Origin: Oscillospiraceae bacterium
Lineage (GTDB): Bacteria; Bacillota; Clostridia; Oscillospirales; Oscillospiraceae
NCBI GenBank assembly: GCA_022801715.1
Contig: JAAWSV010000003.1
Location: 1 to 64,000, forward strand
Direction: 5' to 3'
DNA length: 64,000 nt
Shown here: piece by piece, positions 27,187 to 34,887 of the stretch
Position numbering within the stretch: the stretch's first letter is position 1
How the letters are laid out: every line of letters begins with the position of its first letter
Translations under genes and position numbers: made by a program
Notes under the pieces: model-generated
The model's input: the letters and a program-made list of their open reading frames with translations, nothing else
Database searches by the model: none
Told to the model about the DNA's origin: nothing

Positions 27187-27238
27187 GACGAGCCTGACAG
27201 ATAACAAAGAGCTGTTATCTGATCAGGCTCGTCCTTTT
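27187..27238. terminator. Terminator between the kinase and HAD genes
   Basis: GACGAGCCTGA (27187-27197) pairs with TCAGGCTCGTC (27223-27233), with inner AGATAAC/GTTATCT extending the stem and CTTTT after it. The genes on both sides converge, so it probably serves both. The AT-rich remainder of 27078-27287 has no gene. Confidence 0.8.
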
Positions 27239-27287
27239 CACACATGTCTCAAACGCCTATGAATGTCGCTCCAGACATACAGACAGT

Positions 27288-27911
27288 CTACAGCAGTTCC
27301 CCAAACCCCATAATATACTGGTCGCAGACCTCCCGCATGTCCACTGCGGCCTCCTGAAAATACCCGTCGTGGACACCCACCACCGTCATCCCCGCCGCCT
27401 TGGCGGCCTTGCAGGCGGAGAGGGAGTCGTCAAACAACACGCAGGACTTAGGCGATATCCCCAAGTCCGCCGCCACCCGGCGGAAGATCTCCGGGCTGCG
27501 CTTGTCCACCCCCAGCTCCTGCGCGTAAATCACCCGCTCGAAATAGGTATGGAGGCCGTGTACGGCCATAGCGGCCTCGCAGTGGGCGGGAACACAGGCG
27601 GTGAACACCGCCATAGCATGCCCCGCCTCCCGGCACCGATTTAGATACTCCCGCACATGGGGCTTTAAGGGGACATGGGCGTAACGATCCGCCGCCAGCT
27701 CCATCCACTCAGCAATAATCTCCTCGCAGGACTCCTCCAAGTGCAGATACTCCTTGGTGAACTTGGCGCAGTTGGGCAAAATGGTGTGGGCCACCCCCTC
27801 GTAGTATTCCCGCGTGTAGGGCGCACCCCGGCGGTTGAGAAAGGTCCTGTCCACCTCCACCCAGAGTCCGTTGGAGTCGATGAGGGTGCCGTCCAAATCA
27901 AAAATCAGCAT
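27288..27911 (-). CDS. HAD-superfamily phosphatase
   Basis: A 207-residue cytoplasmic HAD hydrolase (beta-phosphoglucomutase/phosphoglycolate phosphatase type). Motif I is FDLDGTLIDS with nucleophile Asp5 and acid Asp7. A helical cap covers about residues 18-85. Motif II is Thr/Ala in AVFTAC, motif III Lys in ELGVDKRSPEIF and motif IV CVLFDDSLSA. All catalytic residues are present. AAGGAGAGCCT precedes the ATG. It is followed by a terminator, and the DNA glycosylase gene lies 52 bases upstream on the same strand. Substrate specificity is not predictable. Confidence 0.9.
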   Translation of the reverse strand: MLIFDLDGTLIDSNGLWVEVDRTFLNRRGAPYTREYYEGVAHTILPNCAKFTKEYLHLEESCEEIIAEWMELAADRYAHVPLKPHVREYLNRCREAGHAMAVFTACVPAHCEAAMAVHGLHTYFERVIYAQELGVDKRSPEIFRRVAADLGISPKSCVLFDDSLSACKAAKAAGMTVVGVHDGYFQEAAVDMREVCDQYIMGFGELL

Positions 27912-27963
27912 AGGCTCTCCTTATATCAATGTAAATCTGTCATATCTATAGCAGCCGCCTGTC

Positions 27964-28572
27964 TCACACTGGCTCATAGAACCGCCAAGGGAAGTCCACC
28001 GCCTCTTGGGCGTAGTCAATGCCAATGCGTTTGCCGACACAGATCTCCGGCGTCACAGCCGCCAGCCCCAGCTCCGGCATATCGGTGCAGACCACCAGCT
28101 CATTATTTTCTACATCGAGGCCGTTCTGTGCCCGCGTGATTCCCAGACCCTTGCACAGCTTTCCCGGCCCGTTGAGAAAATTTTTCCGCTGATAGGCTGT
28201 CATATCCCCTGCCTTTACACCAAAACGGTTACAGGCGATTTCGTCAATGCCGCACACCGGCACAGCCCCCCGAATCAGCACCGCGGCGGCGGTACCTTGG
28301 GCCTCCGTCACCAGATTGAGGCAGCAGTACATCCCATAGATCAGATAGACATAGCTGGTTCCCGGCGCGGCATAGAGGGTCTTGGTGCGGGAGGTGCGCC
28401 GTCCGCCGTAGGCGTGGCAGGCCTTGTCCACCGCGCCGATGTAGGCCTCCGTCTCTGTGATACGGCAGACCAGCTCCGCACCGTTCAGTCGGCGCAGCAG
28501 ATAGCGGCCCACCAGCTCTCGGGCCACGGTCAGGGTGTCCCGTGCATAGAAGTCAGCGTGCAGATGTGTCAT
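27964..28572 (-). CDS. DNA-3-methyladenine glycosylase (MPG/AAG family)
   Basis: A 202-residue base excision repair enzyme of the eukaryote-like Mpg family that removes 3-methyladenine and other alkylated purines. ITETEAYIGAVDKACHAYGG holds the catalytic Glu and the intercalating region. YVYLIYGMYCCLNLV and AAAVLIRGAVP are the remaining family blocks, followed by NGPGKLCKGLGITRAQNG. The length is typical. GAGGAGCAACACC sets the ATG at 28572; a start seven codons upstream lacks a ribosome site. The promoter at 28612-28641 is on its strand and it is cotranscribed with the HAD gene. Confidence 0.94.
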   Translation of the reverse strand: MTHLHADFYARDTLTVARELVGRYLLRRLNGAELVCRITETEAYIGAVDKACHAYGGRRTSRTKTLYAAPGTSYVYLIYGMYCCLNLVTEAQGTAAAVLIRGAVPVCGIDEIACNRFGVKAGDMTAYQRKNFLNGPGKLCKGLGITRAQNGLDVENNELVVCTDMPELGLAAVTPEICVGKRIGIDYAQEAVDFPWRFYEPV

Positions 28573-28611
28573 GGTGTTGCTCCTCTGTGTCAAATCACGG
28601 ATTTTCTATAT

Positions 28612-28641
28612 ATCATACCACAGACCGGACCTGTTTTGCAA
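28612..28641 (-). promoter_or_regulatory. Promoter of the glycosylase/HAD transcript
   Basis: On the minus strand TTGCAA (28636-28641), 18-base spacer, TATGAT (28612-28617). Confidence 0.6.
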
Positions 28642-28734
28642 ATGCCGAAGCGGGGAAAAATGCAGCAGAACAGGGAAGTAGAAACAAAAAATTCACAACA
28701 GCATTAAAAAGCTGTGCTATACTACCCTCTATAC

Positions 28735-28759
28735 AAAAAAGAGCTCCCAAAAGGAGCTC
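28735..28759 (-). terminator. Intrinsic terminator facing away from wecG
   Basis: On the minus strand GAGCTCC-TTTTG-GGAGCTC is followed directly by six T. No minus-strand gene precedes it: the sequence to its right is the promoter and coding region of the wecG-like gene. It would stop antisense or divergent leftward transcription from that promoter region. Confidence 0.7.
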
Positions 28760-28783
28760 ATAGGGTGCCGGACACTCTCCCAG

Positions 28784-28812
28784 TGGACAAAACCGGAATC
28801 CTGTGGTAAAAT
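28784..28812 (+). promoter_or_regulatory. Promoter of the wecG-tmk operon
   Basis: TGGACA (28784-28789), 17 bases, TAAAAT (28807-28812) with an upstream TGG extension. The wecG ribosome site follows about 40 bases later. Confidence 0.7.
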
Positions 28813-28869
28813 ACTGCTTTGGAATAGAAACATGCCGCTCTCATGCGGCGGACAGGGGAGGAGAGCACC

Positions 28870-29589
28870 ATGCGTATTGACGTCTTGGGCGTGGCCTTTG
28901 ACAACTGCATAAAGGCGGAGGCTGTGGAGGCCAGCATGGAGATGCTCCATGATCCTGCTTGTCACTATGTGGTCACCCCCAACCCGGAGATTGTAGAGGC
29001 CTGCCGGGAGAGCGGAGAGCTGCGCACTGTAGTGAACGCCGCAGACTTGGTCCTGCCCGACGGCATCGGCGTGATCTACGGGGCCAAACTTCTGGGGACG
29101 CCGCTGCGGGGGCGTGTCCCCGGCATCGAGTACGCCCAAGCCCTGATGGCGCGGATGGGGGCGGAGGGGAGGTCCCTGTTCCTTCTGGGGGCCAAGCCGG
29201 GCTACGCGGAACAGGCGGCGGAGCGGCTGCGAGAGACCTACCCCGGTCTCCCCATTGTGGGGACCAACGACGGGTACTTCAAGGAGGATGCCCCGGTGGT
29301 GGAGAAGATCCGCCAGAGCGGGGCAGAGGTGGTATTCGTCTGCTTGGGCTCGCCTAAGCAGGAGCACTGGATGGCCCGATACGGCGCGGACACCGGAGCG
29401 AAGCTCTTGGTGGGCTTAGGCGGGAGCTTGGACATCTTCTCCGGCAACGTCCGCCGGGCGCCGCCGGTGTTCTGCAAGCTGGGGCTGGAGTGGCTATACC
29501 GCCTGATGAAGGAGCCAAAGCGGATCGGACGGATGATGAAGCTGCCGCTGTTCTTAGTTCACGTGATACAGGAGAGGGGAAAGCGATGA
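28870..29589 (+). CDS. WecG/TagA/CpsF-family glycosyltransferase
   Basis: A 239-residue GT26 enzyme. Relatives TagA and WecG transfer N-acetylmannosamine(uronic acid) onto undecaprenyl-linked GlcNAc, the committed step for wall teichoic acid or enterobacterial common antigen linkage units. Visible blocks are VVTPNPEIVE, VLPDGIGVIYGAKLLG with the catalytic Asp region, LGAKPGYAEQAAERL, and the C-terminal CLGSPKQEHWMARYG plus GLGGSLDIFSGNVRRAP. GGGGAGGAGAGCACC sets the ATG. It overlaps tmk by four bases. No other teichoic genes lie in the window, so the polymer is unknown. Confidence 0.92.
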   Translation: MRIDVLGVAFDNCIKAEAVEASMEMLHDPACHYVVTPNPEIVEACRESGELRTVVNAADLVLPDGIGVIYGAKLLGTPLRGRVPGIEYAQALMARMGAEGRSLFLLGAKPGYAEQAAERLRETYPGLPIVGTNDGYFKEDAPVVEKIRQSGAEVVFVCLGSPKQEHWMARYGADTGAKLLVGLGGSLDIFSGNVRRAPPVFCKLGLEWLYRLMKEPKRIGRMMKLPLFLVHVIQERGKR

Positions 29590-30251
29590 AGGGAAAGCTG
29601 ATTGTATTTGAGGGGACCGACGGCAGCGGCAAGGCCACCCAGACTGCTCTCCTCTGCGACCGTCTGGTCTCGGAGGGGGCGGCGGTGCGCCGCCTCACCT
29701 TCCCCCGGTACAAGGAGGACTCCTCCATGCTGGTGCGGATGTACCTCAATGGGGCCTTCGGCAGCCATCCCGGGGACGTGAATGCCTATGCCGCCTCCAC
29801 CTTCTACGCCGTGGACCGCTACGCCTCCTATAAGCAGGACTGGGGCGAATACTACGAGCAGGGGGGCATCCTGATCACCGACCGGTATACCACCTCCAAC
29901 GCGGTGCACCAAGCGGGGAAGCTGCCGGAGGCAGAGCGGCGGGCCTATTTGGACTGGCTCTTTCACTTTGAGTACACGCTCTTGGGACTGCCCGTCCCAG
30001 ACTTGGTGCTCTATTTGGACCTGCCCTTCGAGCTCTCCGAGGCGCTGATCCGCCAACGGGCGGCGCAGAGCGGTCAGACCGACATCCACGAGGCGGACGT
30101 GGCCTACCTGCGCCAGTGCCGGGAGAACGCTCAAGAGGTGGTGCGTCTGGCCGGCTGGCGCCGGGTGGACTGCCAGCGGGATGGGATTCTTCGCACCGTG
30201 GAGGACATCCATGAGGAGGTCTATCGCTTGGCGCATCCGCTGCTGGGATGA
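29586..30251 (+). CDS. tmk: Thymidylate kinase
   Basis: A 221-residue P-loop kinase that phosphorylates dTMP to dTDP. The P-loop is VFEGTDGSGKATQ (residues 7-19), with Ala in place of the common Ser/Thr after Lys, so the Thr at 18 must fill that role. DRYASYKQDWGEYYEQGGILITDRYTTSN carries the Asp-Arg-Tyr motif, and VLYLDLPFELSEALIRQR the lid. Slightly longer than the 205-215 average. The ATG overlaps the wecG stop (ATGA), so translation is coupled. Confidence 0.92.
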   Translation: MKGKLIVFEGTDGSGKATQTALLCDRLVSEGAAVRRLTFPRYKEDSSMLVRMYLNGAFGSHPGDVNAYAASTFYAVDRYASYKQDWGEYYEQGGILITDRYTTSNAVHQAGKLPEAERRAYLDWLFHFEYTLLGLPVPDLVLYLDLPFELSEALIRQRAAQSGQTDIHEADVAYLRQCRENAQEVVRLAGWRRVDCQRDGILRTVEDIHEEVYRLAHPLLG

Positions 30252-30255
30252 GAAG

Positions 30256-30288
30256 ATAAAAAGGGGAGACGCAGAAGCTGCGTCTCCC
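30256..30288 (-). terminator. Terminator of the Cys-rich mini-protein gene
   Basis: Minus strand GGGAGACGCAG-CTT-CTGCGTCTCCC (30264-30288) followed by CTTTTTATC. It is an 11-bp intrinsic terminator placed between convergent tmk and the small gene. Confidence 0.88.
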
Positions 30289-30307
30289 GGCTATGGAGGA
30301 TTGTCCG

Positions 30308-30481
30308 TCAGCAACAGCAGTCACAGCCGTTGTCGGTGGAGACACCGGCCACATTGCCGTTACCGCAGCCGCAGTTATTGCATCTGCAGTTGTTGCAGCC
30401 GCAGCCGTTGTTTCCCATACCGCAGCTGAGGAGCAGTACGATCAGGATAATCCACAGGCAGTTGTTATTGTTGTTCCACAT
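30308..30481 (-). CDS. Cys/Asn/Gly-rich small membrane protein
   Basis: A 57-residue protein with no assigned function. MWNNNNNCLW leads into a hydrophobic segment (WIILIVLLLSC, about 10-20) long enough for one short membrane helix. The rest is almost only Cys, Asn and Gly (GCGCNNCRCNNCGCGNGN), ending DNGCDCCC. Twelve Cys in 57 residues suggests metal binding or a cross-linked surface peptide. GTGAGGTGACAACT precedes the ATG and a strong terminator follows the stop, which supports a real gene. Comparable mini-proteins are seen beside unrelated genes in Oscillospiraceae and resemble spore-associated YjcZ-type peptides only in layout. Confidence 0.7.
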   Translation of the reverse strand: MWNNNNNCLWIILIVLLLSCGMGNNGCGCNNCRCNNCGCGNGNVAGVSTDNGCDCCC

Positions 30482-30559
30482 AGTTGTCACCTCACTTTGA
30501 AAGCTCTGTGCTATCATATGAGGTAAAAGGACAATTGGAGCTTGGCCACACAAAATTTT

Positions 30560-30769
30560 TCAAAAAAATTTTTCTGCCTCATCGTCAGCCGGCCCCTGAT
30601 AGAGGGGAACATCCTCCTCCACCTCCTGCGGCAGCTTACACAGCGTGCCGATGAACTGGAACAGAGGCGTGTCAAGCTCCGTATGGAGCCGCTGAAGGAT
30701 CTGTATAGCATCTTCCTTGGTAAGTACAGGCTGACCTCCCGAGTTTGGTGTGTGGTTTGATGATACCAC
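30560..30769 (-). CDS. Small acidic protein of unknown function
   Basis: A 69-residue open frame starting with GTG, with GGAG eight bases upstream. The central part LTKEDAIQILQRLHTELDTP looks like an amphipathic helix, followed by LFQFIGTLCKLPQEVEEDVP and a charged tail DDEAEKFF. I do not recognise a family. It is on the minus strand, divergent from mltG and 78 bases upstream of the Cys-rich mini-protein. An A/T-rich palindromic stretch (30552-30571) covers its stop. The call rests on composition and the ribosome site only. Confidence 0.45.
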   Translation of the reverse strand: MVSSNHTPNSGGQPVLTKEDAIQILQRLHTELDTPLFQFIGTLCKLPQEVEEDVPLYQGPADDEAEKFF

Positions 30770-30871
30770 AGCGGCTTTCTCCGGTCAAGGCGGCCTCTCC
30801 GGATACAGAATACAAAAAGCACTCCCGCGCCCTGACAGGCCGGGACATGGAAAAGGATGGTGACCTCAAGC

Positions 30872-32041
30872 ATGAGTGAGAACGAGCACAACACCACCGG
30901 TTGGGACCGGGAGCAGGTCCGCCGGGAGGCGGAGAAGAGCCGGAGCGGCGCCCAGCACGCACAGGGCCAGCGCCCGCCCCAGCGTCGGCGGAAGAAGAAG
31001 CGGGGGAACCCGATTTTGGGCTTCCTCATCTATATTGTCTTTGTGGTGGTCTCCTCGGCGCTGCTGGCGGGAGTCGGCTGGCTCTTGGCCAACGACCTGT
31101 GCGCGCTGAACAAGGAGATGGCCGAGGCCACCATCGAGGTGACCAAGGAGGACAACGTAAATTCGGTGGCCACCAAGCTCAAGGAGGCGGGGCTTATTGA
31201 GTACAAGTGGTTCTTCAAGCTCTTCGCTTGGGTCTCCAGCGCCGACGAGAAGATCGGCGAGGGCACCTACACCCTGACCACCGACATGGATTACCGGGCG
31301 CTGATTGTCGGCATGATGAGCAAAACCGGCCAGAACCTGACCGCGGAGACGGTGAAGGTCACCATACCTGAGGGCTATTCCGTGGCCCAGATCATCCGCC
31401 TTCTGGCGGAGAAGGGGGTCAATACGGAGGAGGCCCTTACCGAGGCGGCCCAGAGCCACAAGTACACCGAGTACGAGTTTGTGGACAACGAGAACTTGGG
31501 CAATATCAGCCGTCTGGAGGGCTACCTCTACCCGGATACCTACGAGTTCTACGTGGGAGAGAAGGCCTCCAACGCCTTGGGCCGCCTTCTGAAGAACTTC
31601 AGCCTGAAGATGGACGAGGAGATGCTGGAGCTGATTGAGAACTCCGGCCACAGCATGAAGGAGATCCTGACCATTGCCTCCCTCATCGAGCGTGAGACCG
31701 ACGGCGGCGACCGCAGCACCATCGCCTCGGTGATTTACAACCGCATCAATAACCCCGGCTATGAGACCGGCGGTCTGCTTCAGATCGACGCCGCCTTGGT
31801 CTACGCCACGGGGCACAATGAGCTGACAGAGGAGGACAAGGCGGTGGACAGCCCCTATAACCTCTATACCCACAAGGGCTTGCCCCCCACGCCCATCGCC
31901 AACCCCGGCATGGCCGCCATCAAGGCCGCCCTCCAGCCGGCCACCACGGACTACTACTACTACGTCTTGGGCAAGGACGGCAAGCACATTTTCAGCAAGA
32001 CCTACAGCGAGCACCAGCAGGTGATCGCCGGCTTAGGGTGA
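30872..32041 (+). CDS. mltG: Endolytic murein transglycosylase MltG (YceG-like)
   Basis: A 389-residue membrane-anchored lytic transglycosylase that cuts nascent peptidoglycan strands and sets glycan length. A basic cytoplasmic head (PQRRRKKKRGNP) precedes one membrane helix (about 48-72). A LysM-like region (EATIEVTKEDNVNSVATKLK) follows, then the YceG catalytic domain with the active-site Glu in ASLIERETDGGDRSTIASVIYNR and the late SPYNLYTHKGLPPTPIANPG. The start is chosen at the second ATG because GGTGA lies 10 bases before it; the first ATG at 30857 is possible. The U32 peptidase gene follows after five bases. Confidence 0.93.
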   Translation: MSENEHNTTGWDREQVRREAEKSRSGAQHAQGQRPPQRRRKKKRGNPILGFLIYIVFVVVSSALLAGVGWLLANDLCALNKEMAEATIEVTKEDNVNSVATKLKEAGLIEYKWFFKLFAWVSSADEKIGEGTYTLTTDMDYRALIVGMMSKTGQNLTAETVKVTIPEGYSVAQIIRLLAEKGVNTEEALTEAAQSHKYTEYEFVDNENLGNISRLEGYLYPDTYEFYVGEKASNALGRLLKNFSLKMDEEMLELIENSGHSMKEILTIASLIERETDGGDRSTIASVIYNRINNPGYETGGLLQIDAALVYATGHNELTEEDKAVDSPYNLYTHKGLPPTPIANPGMAAIKAALQPATTDYYYYVLGKDGKHIFSKTYSEHQQVIAGLG

Positions 32042-32046
32042 TTGCC

Positions 32047-33279
32047 ATGGAGCGGACAAAGCCGGAGCTCCTCTCCCCGGCGGGGGATATGGAGAAGCTG
32101 AAAATGGCCGTAGCCTACGGCGCGGACGCGGTCTATTTGGCCGGAAATGAGTTCGGTATGCGCTCCTTCGCCGGGAATTTCCCGGCGGAGGAGCTCTCGG
32201 AGGCGGTGGACTACTGCCACAGCCGGGGTGTCCGGGTCCATGTGACTTGCAACACCATGCCCCGCAACGACGAGGCGGACCGCCTGCCGGAGTGGCTCTC
32301 CTTTTTGGAGAGCATCCATGTGGACGCGGTGATTTTAGCGGATGTGGGCACACTGGCCGCGGCCCTTCGGCACGCCCCCCACGTAGAGCGGCACATCTCC
32401 ACACAGGCCAGCGTGGTGAACTACCGCAGCGCCGCCGCTTGGTACGACCTGGGGGCCAGCCGGGTGATCCTGGCCCGGGAGCTGAGTATAGAGGAGATCA
32501 GGACCATCCGGGACCGGACACCACCGGCGCTGGAGCTGGAGGCGTTCGTCCACGGAGCCATGTGTGTCAGCTACTCAGGGCGGTGCCTGCTCTCCAACTA
32601 CATGACCGGCCGGGACTCCAACCGGGGCGCCTGCGCCCAGCCCTGCCGCTACCAGTACGCCTTGGTGGAGGCAAAGCGGCCGGGGGAGTATTTCCCCATC
32701 TATGAGGACCAGCGGGGCAGCTACATCATGAACTCCCGGGATATGTGCATGATCGACCACTTGGACGATCTGATTGCCGCCGGTCTCTCCAGCCTGAAGA
32801 TCGAGGGACGGGCCAAGTCCTCCTACTATGCCGGCATTGTCACCGCCGCCTACCGGCAGGTGCTGGACGCGGTGTGGGAGGGACGGACGCCGGACCCGGT
32901 GTGGCGGGAGGAGGTGGAGCGGGTGAGCCACCGCCACTACTCCACCGGCTTCTACTACGGCCAGCCGGGCCAGTATACCGAGGACGCCCGGTACATCCGG
33001 GAGTGGCAGGTGCTGGCCGTGGTGGAGCGATGCAGCGAGGACGGTACAGCGGAGCTGACTTTGCGCAACAAGTTTGCCGCCGGGGACAAGATCGAGGTGG
33101 TAGGCCCGGGCCTGCGCCCCTTTGCCATGACCGCCCCGGCCATGACAGGGGAGGAGGGGGAGCCTCTTACCGAGGTGCGAAAACCCCAGATGCGCTTCAC
33201 CATGCGCCTGCCCCAATACGCCCCGCCCCTGAGCATCGTGCGAGCCCAGCGAAGCCTGTCCCCAAACAGCCAAACATGA
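32047..33279 (+). CDS. U32-family peptidase
   Basis: A 410-residue protein of peptidase family U32, which includes collagenase-like proteases and the RlhA/TrhP enzymes that hydroxylate 23S rRNA or tRNA U34. The family signature LEAFVHGAMCVSYSGRCLLSNYMTGRDSNRG (about 169-199) is intact, with four Cys (GACAQPCRY and upstream) able to bind an iron-sulfur cluster. LLSPAGDMEKLKMAVAYGADAVYL opens the protein. A C-terminal beta domain (AVVERCSEDGTAELTLRNKF) is the substrate module. Given mltG and U32 linkage in many Firmicutes, tRNA modification (TrhP type) is more likely than proteolysis. The ATG at 32047 has AGGGTGA seven bases upstream. Confidence 0.92.
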   Translation: MERTKPELLSPAGDMEKLKMAVAYGADAVYLAGNEFGMRSFAGNFPAEELSEAVDYCHSRGVRVHVTCNTMPRNDEADRLPEWLSFLESIHVDAVILADVGTLAAALRHAPHVERHISTQASVVNYRSAAAWYDLGASRVILARELSIEEIRTIRDRTPPALELEAFVHGAMCVSYSGRCLLSNYMTGRDSNRGACAQPCRYQYALVEAKRPGEYFPIYEDQRGSYIMNSRDMCMIDHLDDLIAAGLSSLKIEGRAKSSYYAGIVTAAYRQVLDAVWEGRTPDPVWREEVERVSHRHYSTGFYYGQPGQYTEDARYIREWQVLAVVERCSEDGTAELTLRNKFAAGDKIEVVGPGLRPFAMTAPAMTGEEGEPLTEVRKPQMRFTMRLPQYAPPLSIVRAQRSLSPNSQT

Positions 33280-33285
33280 AAAAAC

Positions 33286-33326
33286 AAAACAGGAGATATC
33301 GACATTTCTGCGATATCTCCTGTTTT
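33286..33326 (+). terminator. Terminator of the mltG-U32 operon
   Basis: AAAACAGGAGATATCG pairs with CGATATCTCCTGTTTT over a nine-base loop. The T run is within and after the right arm. It works equally on both strands. Confidence 0.85.
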
Positions 33327-33414
33327 CCTGTCCACTCCACCGGCGGTAGGTTGCTTTTTCCTCGACCGGCTGGTATAAACCATATTGTTCACAGTTTTTT
33401 CACAAGGGAAGGCA

Positions 33415-33443
33415 TTGACAAAAGGGGGCGCTGTCCCTATAAT
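33415..33443 (+). promoter_or_regulatory. Perfect consensus promoter of the RND efflux operon
   Basis: TTGACA (33415-33420), exactly 17 bases, TATAAT (33438-33443): every consensus position matches. Such a strong promoter needs a repressor, and an operator begins four bases downstream. Confidence 0.92.
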
Positions 33444-33446
33444 GAG

Positions 33447-33474
33447 AAAGCCGACCGACCGGTCGGTCGGCTTT
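33447..33474. promoter_or_regulatory. TetR-type operator, 28-bp perfect palindrome
   Basis: AAAGCCGACCGACC and its exact reverse complement abut with no gap, centred at 33460/33461. The ACCGACCGGTCGGT core is a typical TetR/AcrR-family operator. It covers the transcription start. A TTTTT run also makes it terminator-like once transcribed. The TetR gene at the end of the operon is the likely ligand-responsive repressor. Confidence 0.9.
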
Positions 33475-33522
33475 TTGTGTACCAATTTTCACCGCGCAAT
33501 ACAAAGCAAAAGGAGCTTAGGC

Positions 33523-34875
33523 ATGAAACGGATCACAGCACTTGTATTGACAGTCATACTGTTGGTGCTCTTGGCGGCTACGCCCACCTTGGCCGAGGGG
33601 GGTACAGGAGAGCTGGTCACGCCGCCCCAAGCAGCGGCGGAGGGCCTTCGTCAGGAGAGCGGCGAGGGCATCCCAACAGACGCGGCGGTCCCCGAATCGG
33701 GAGAGGAAACCCCTGTGAGCCCCATCCCCGAGGTCCCGGAGGACCCGGCGGTGCGGGAGGAGCTGGGTATCGCCGATGACCCTGTGGTCCTCACCGGCTG
33801 GGCCAAGGAGCTGGCGGACTTCCGCTCTGAACAGGGGGAGGTGCTGCCCTTCGGCACCCTGCGGGAGCGGTTGGAGAAAAATAACTACAACGTGAAAAAC
33901 CTGAGGGAGCAGATCGCCGACCTCTCCGACATCAGCGTGGGCAGCCTCAACAGCGCCATCGGTGAGCTGCGCAAGCTGGACAGCGCCCTCAACGGGGCAC
34001 TGGGGGGCATCCAAGGGATGGACCCCGCCTTGGCGGGCACCTTGGGCCTTCTCCTCCAAGTGAACAGCGCCAACATCGGCAGCCAGATCTCCACCCTGAA
34101 CGGCCAGATTGACAGCCTGAAGGTCTCCAAGCGCACCGGGGAGAACTCCCTGAAAAACGGCATCGACCAGATCGTCAAGGGCACCGAGACCCTCTACATA
34201 GCCATTGCCACCATGGAGGCCAACTTGGGGAGCATCGAGCGGGGCCTCCAGACCTTGGACCGGGCCATAGCCATCTACGAGAAGCAGTACGAGCTGGGCA
34301 TGGCCTCCCTCTACGATTTGGAGTCCATGCGTCACCAGCGCGACAGCGCCGTCAGCTCCCTCCAAGGCCTGCTGTTCCAGATCAGGAGCAGTAAGATCAC
34401 CTTAGAGGGCATGTGCGGCCTGCCCCTCACCGGCACCACCCGCTTGGAGTACTTGGTGATTCCCAGCGAGGAGGCCGTAAACGGCGTGGATTTTGACGGG
34501 GAGGTCCGCCGGGCCATGGGAAAGAACGTGGACGTGATGAACGCCCGCGTTCAAGAGGACTACGACCACAGCGACGCCAACGAGTACGCAGTGAAGGCGG
34601 CGGAGGACTCCTTTACCTACAACTTCAAGGTGATCTGCCTCACCGTAGGGGAGAAGTGGCGGCTCACCGAGGCCGCCCGGGAGACCTTGACCTTCCAGCG
34701 GCGAACCTTTGAGATTACCGCCAAAAAGTACGATTTAGGCATGGTCTCCGAGGAGGAGTACCTGTCCGGGAAAAACGACGTACTCCAAGCGGAGAGTGAT
34801 TTGTATAACACCCAGATCGAGCTTTTCAGCGCCTATAATAACTACACTTGGGCCCGTGACTACGGCATCGTATAA
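33523..34875 (+). CDS. TolC-like secreted helical protein of an RND efflux system
   Basis: A 450-residue exported protein with a cleavable signal peptide (residues 1-24, LVLLAATPTLA). A Pro/Glu-rich stretch (30-90) is followed by long alpha-helical hairpins (LREQIADLSDISVGSLNSAI and LQTLDRAIAIYEKQYELGMA) and a second repeat with LTFQRRTFEITAKKYDLGMV. The repeated 'KxYELGMxSxxDL / KKYDLGMVSEEEYL' pattern is that of the TolC/OEP family, which builds outer membrane channels in diderms. Here it sits in a clostridial operon, so an outer membrane barrel is doubtful and a wall-spanning or adaptor role is inferred. AAGGAGCTTAGGC sets the ATG. It is first in the RND operon. Confidence 0.83.
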   Translation: MKRITALVLTVILLVLLAATPTLAEGGTGELVTPPQAAAEGLRQESGEGIPTDAAVPESGEETPVSPIPEVPEDPAVREELGIADDPVVLTGWAKELADFRSEQGEVLPFGTLRERLEKNNYNVKNLREQIADLSDISVGSLNSAIGELRKLDSALNGALGGIQGMDPALAGTLGLLLQVNSANIGSQISTLNGQIDSLKVSKRTGENSLKNGIDQIVKGTETLYIAIATMEANLGSIERGLQTLDRAIAIYEKQYELGMASLYDLESMRHQRDSAVSSLQGLLFQIRSSKITLEGMCGLPLTGTTRLEYLVIPSEEAVNGVDFDGEVRRAMGKNVDVMNARVQEDYDHSDANEYAVKAAEDSFTYNFKVICLTVGEKWRLTEAARETLTFQRRTFEITAKKYDLGMVSEEEYLSGKNDVLQAESDLYNTQIELFSAYNNYTWARDYGIV

Positions 34876-34887
34876 AGGAGAGACCAT

